64,000 nt of DNA from Bacteroides caecimuris. Lineage in GTDB: Bacteria; Bacteroidota; Bacteroidia; Bacteroidales; Bacteroidaceae. The translations under genes were made by a program, and so were the position numbers. The first letter of the stretch is position 1; every line of letters begins with the position of its first letter. This document shows positions 63,768 through 64,000 of this stretch, in pieces. The notes under the pieces were generated by a model. It was not told the origin of the DNA and did not search any database. It saw only the letters and a list, made by a program, of their open reading frames with translations. The stretch is taken from contig NZ_CP015401.2 in assembly GCF_001688725.2 (NCBI RefSeq), forward strand, positions 3,348,001-3,412,000, written 5' to 3'.

Positions 63768-64000
63768 ATGACGAAAAAAGAAGAAAAAAAATCTATCATT
63801 GAAATTTGTCCTATTCGGAATGTTATTGCCCGTTTTGGCAACAAGTGGGCATTATTGGTTATTTACATATTGAATGAAAATGGCTCAATTCGTTTCAATC
63901 AATTAGCAAGGCAAATACCTGATATATCAACAAAAGTATTATCCAATACATTACACATATTAGAAGCTGACGGATTGGTAAAGCGAACCGTCTTCCCGGA
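63768..64000 (+). CDS. HxlR-family transcriptional regulator (partial, 5' part)
   Basis: 77 codons reach the window edge. Winged-helix HxlR hallmarks: CPIRNVIARFGNKWALLVIYIL, then SIRFNQLARQIPDISTKVLSNTLHILEADGLVKR. HxlR regulators respond to redox or electrophile stress and often control the gene next to them, here possibly the cupin. Start ATG 63768 is supported by the -7 box 20 bases before. Confidence 0.9.
   Translation, partial: MTKKEEKKSIIEICPIRNVIARFGNKWALLVIYILNENGSIRFNQLARQIPDISTKVLSNTLHILEADGLVKRTVFP

Overview
The window looks like a human-gut Bacteroides chromosome (Bacteroidota). The evidence is SusC/SusD outer-membrane nutrient pairs, a class I fumarase, a PL10 pectate lyase, -7 boxes of the form TAnnTTTG, and a mobile island with rteA/rteB-like, MobA-like and DUF3408 genes. 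The species cannot be fixed from the sequence alone.

Layout. (1) 1-14300 is ordinary core chromosome: the tail of an EamA permease, frr-rsgA, a tripartite RND efflux operon, a secreted PL10 pectate lyase bracketed by palindromic repeats, fumarase, a DUF4954 protein and hflX. (2) 14434-34584 is a SusC/SusD switch. One expressed locus (SusC 28797-31979, SusD, lipoprotein) has the only promoter and signal peptide. Two cassettes on the opposite strand (15871-18750 and 21950-24940, each with its own SusD and partners) lack start, signal peptide and promoter. All three SusC genes share the same 38-bp in-frame block near the 5' end, and a tyrosine recombinase lies between them. Inversion at these blocks would put the promoter and signal peptide in front of a different SusC/SusD operon. 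An ISAs1 element has entered the invertible segment. (3) 34730-40350 is core chromosome again: MarC, a YjjG-like phosphatase, a coiled-coil lipoprotein, rsmI, a Glu-repeat protein, tdk and an AI-2E permease.

(4) 40501-62093 is a 21.6-kb island integrated in the 3' end of a tRNA-Lys(TTT) gene, bounded by an 18-bp direct repeat. It holds an IntDOT-type integrase without the first catalytic Arg, two small HTH proteins, a nonsense-broken DUF3408 gene, a candidate oriT with a MobA-like gene but no relaxase, an AraC regulator with a CatA-like acetyltransferase, and a MATE-Vat-like-rteA-rteB operon behind a leader-peptide attenuator. In CTnDOT the place before rteAB is held by tetQ. An IS66 element and a restriction-methylase remnant follow. 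The right end is a compact five-gene defence operon: AAA15 ATPase, RloB/AbiLii-like protein, CD-NTase, E2-E1 fusion (Cap2-like), and a JAMM protease (Cap3-like) fused to a DUF6602-like, nuclease-like domain. (5) Beyond attR are a truncated ISAon1 transposase, a cupin gene and the start of a HxlR regulator.

The two most notable systems are the three-way SusC/SusD switch and the combined AbiL-like plus type II CBASS-like operon. Both are read from sequence and family knowledge; no database search was run.
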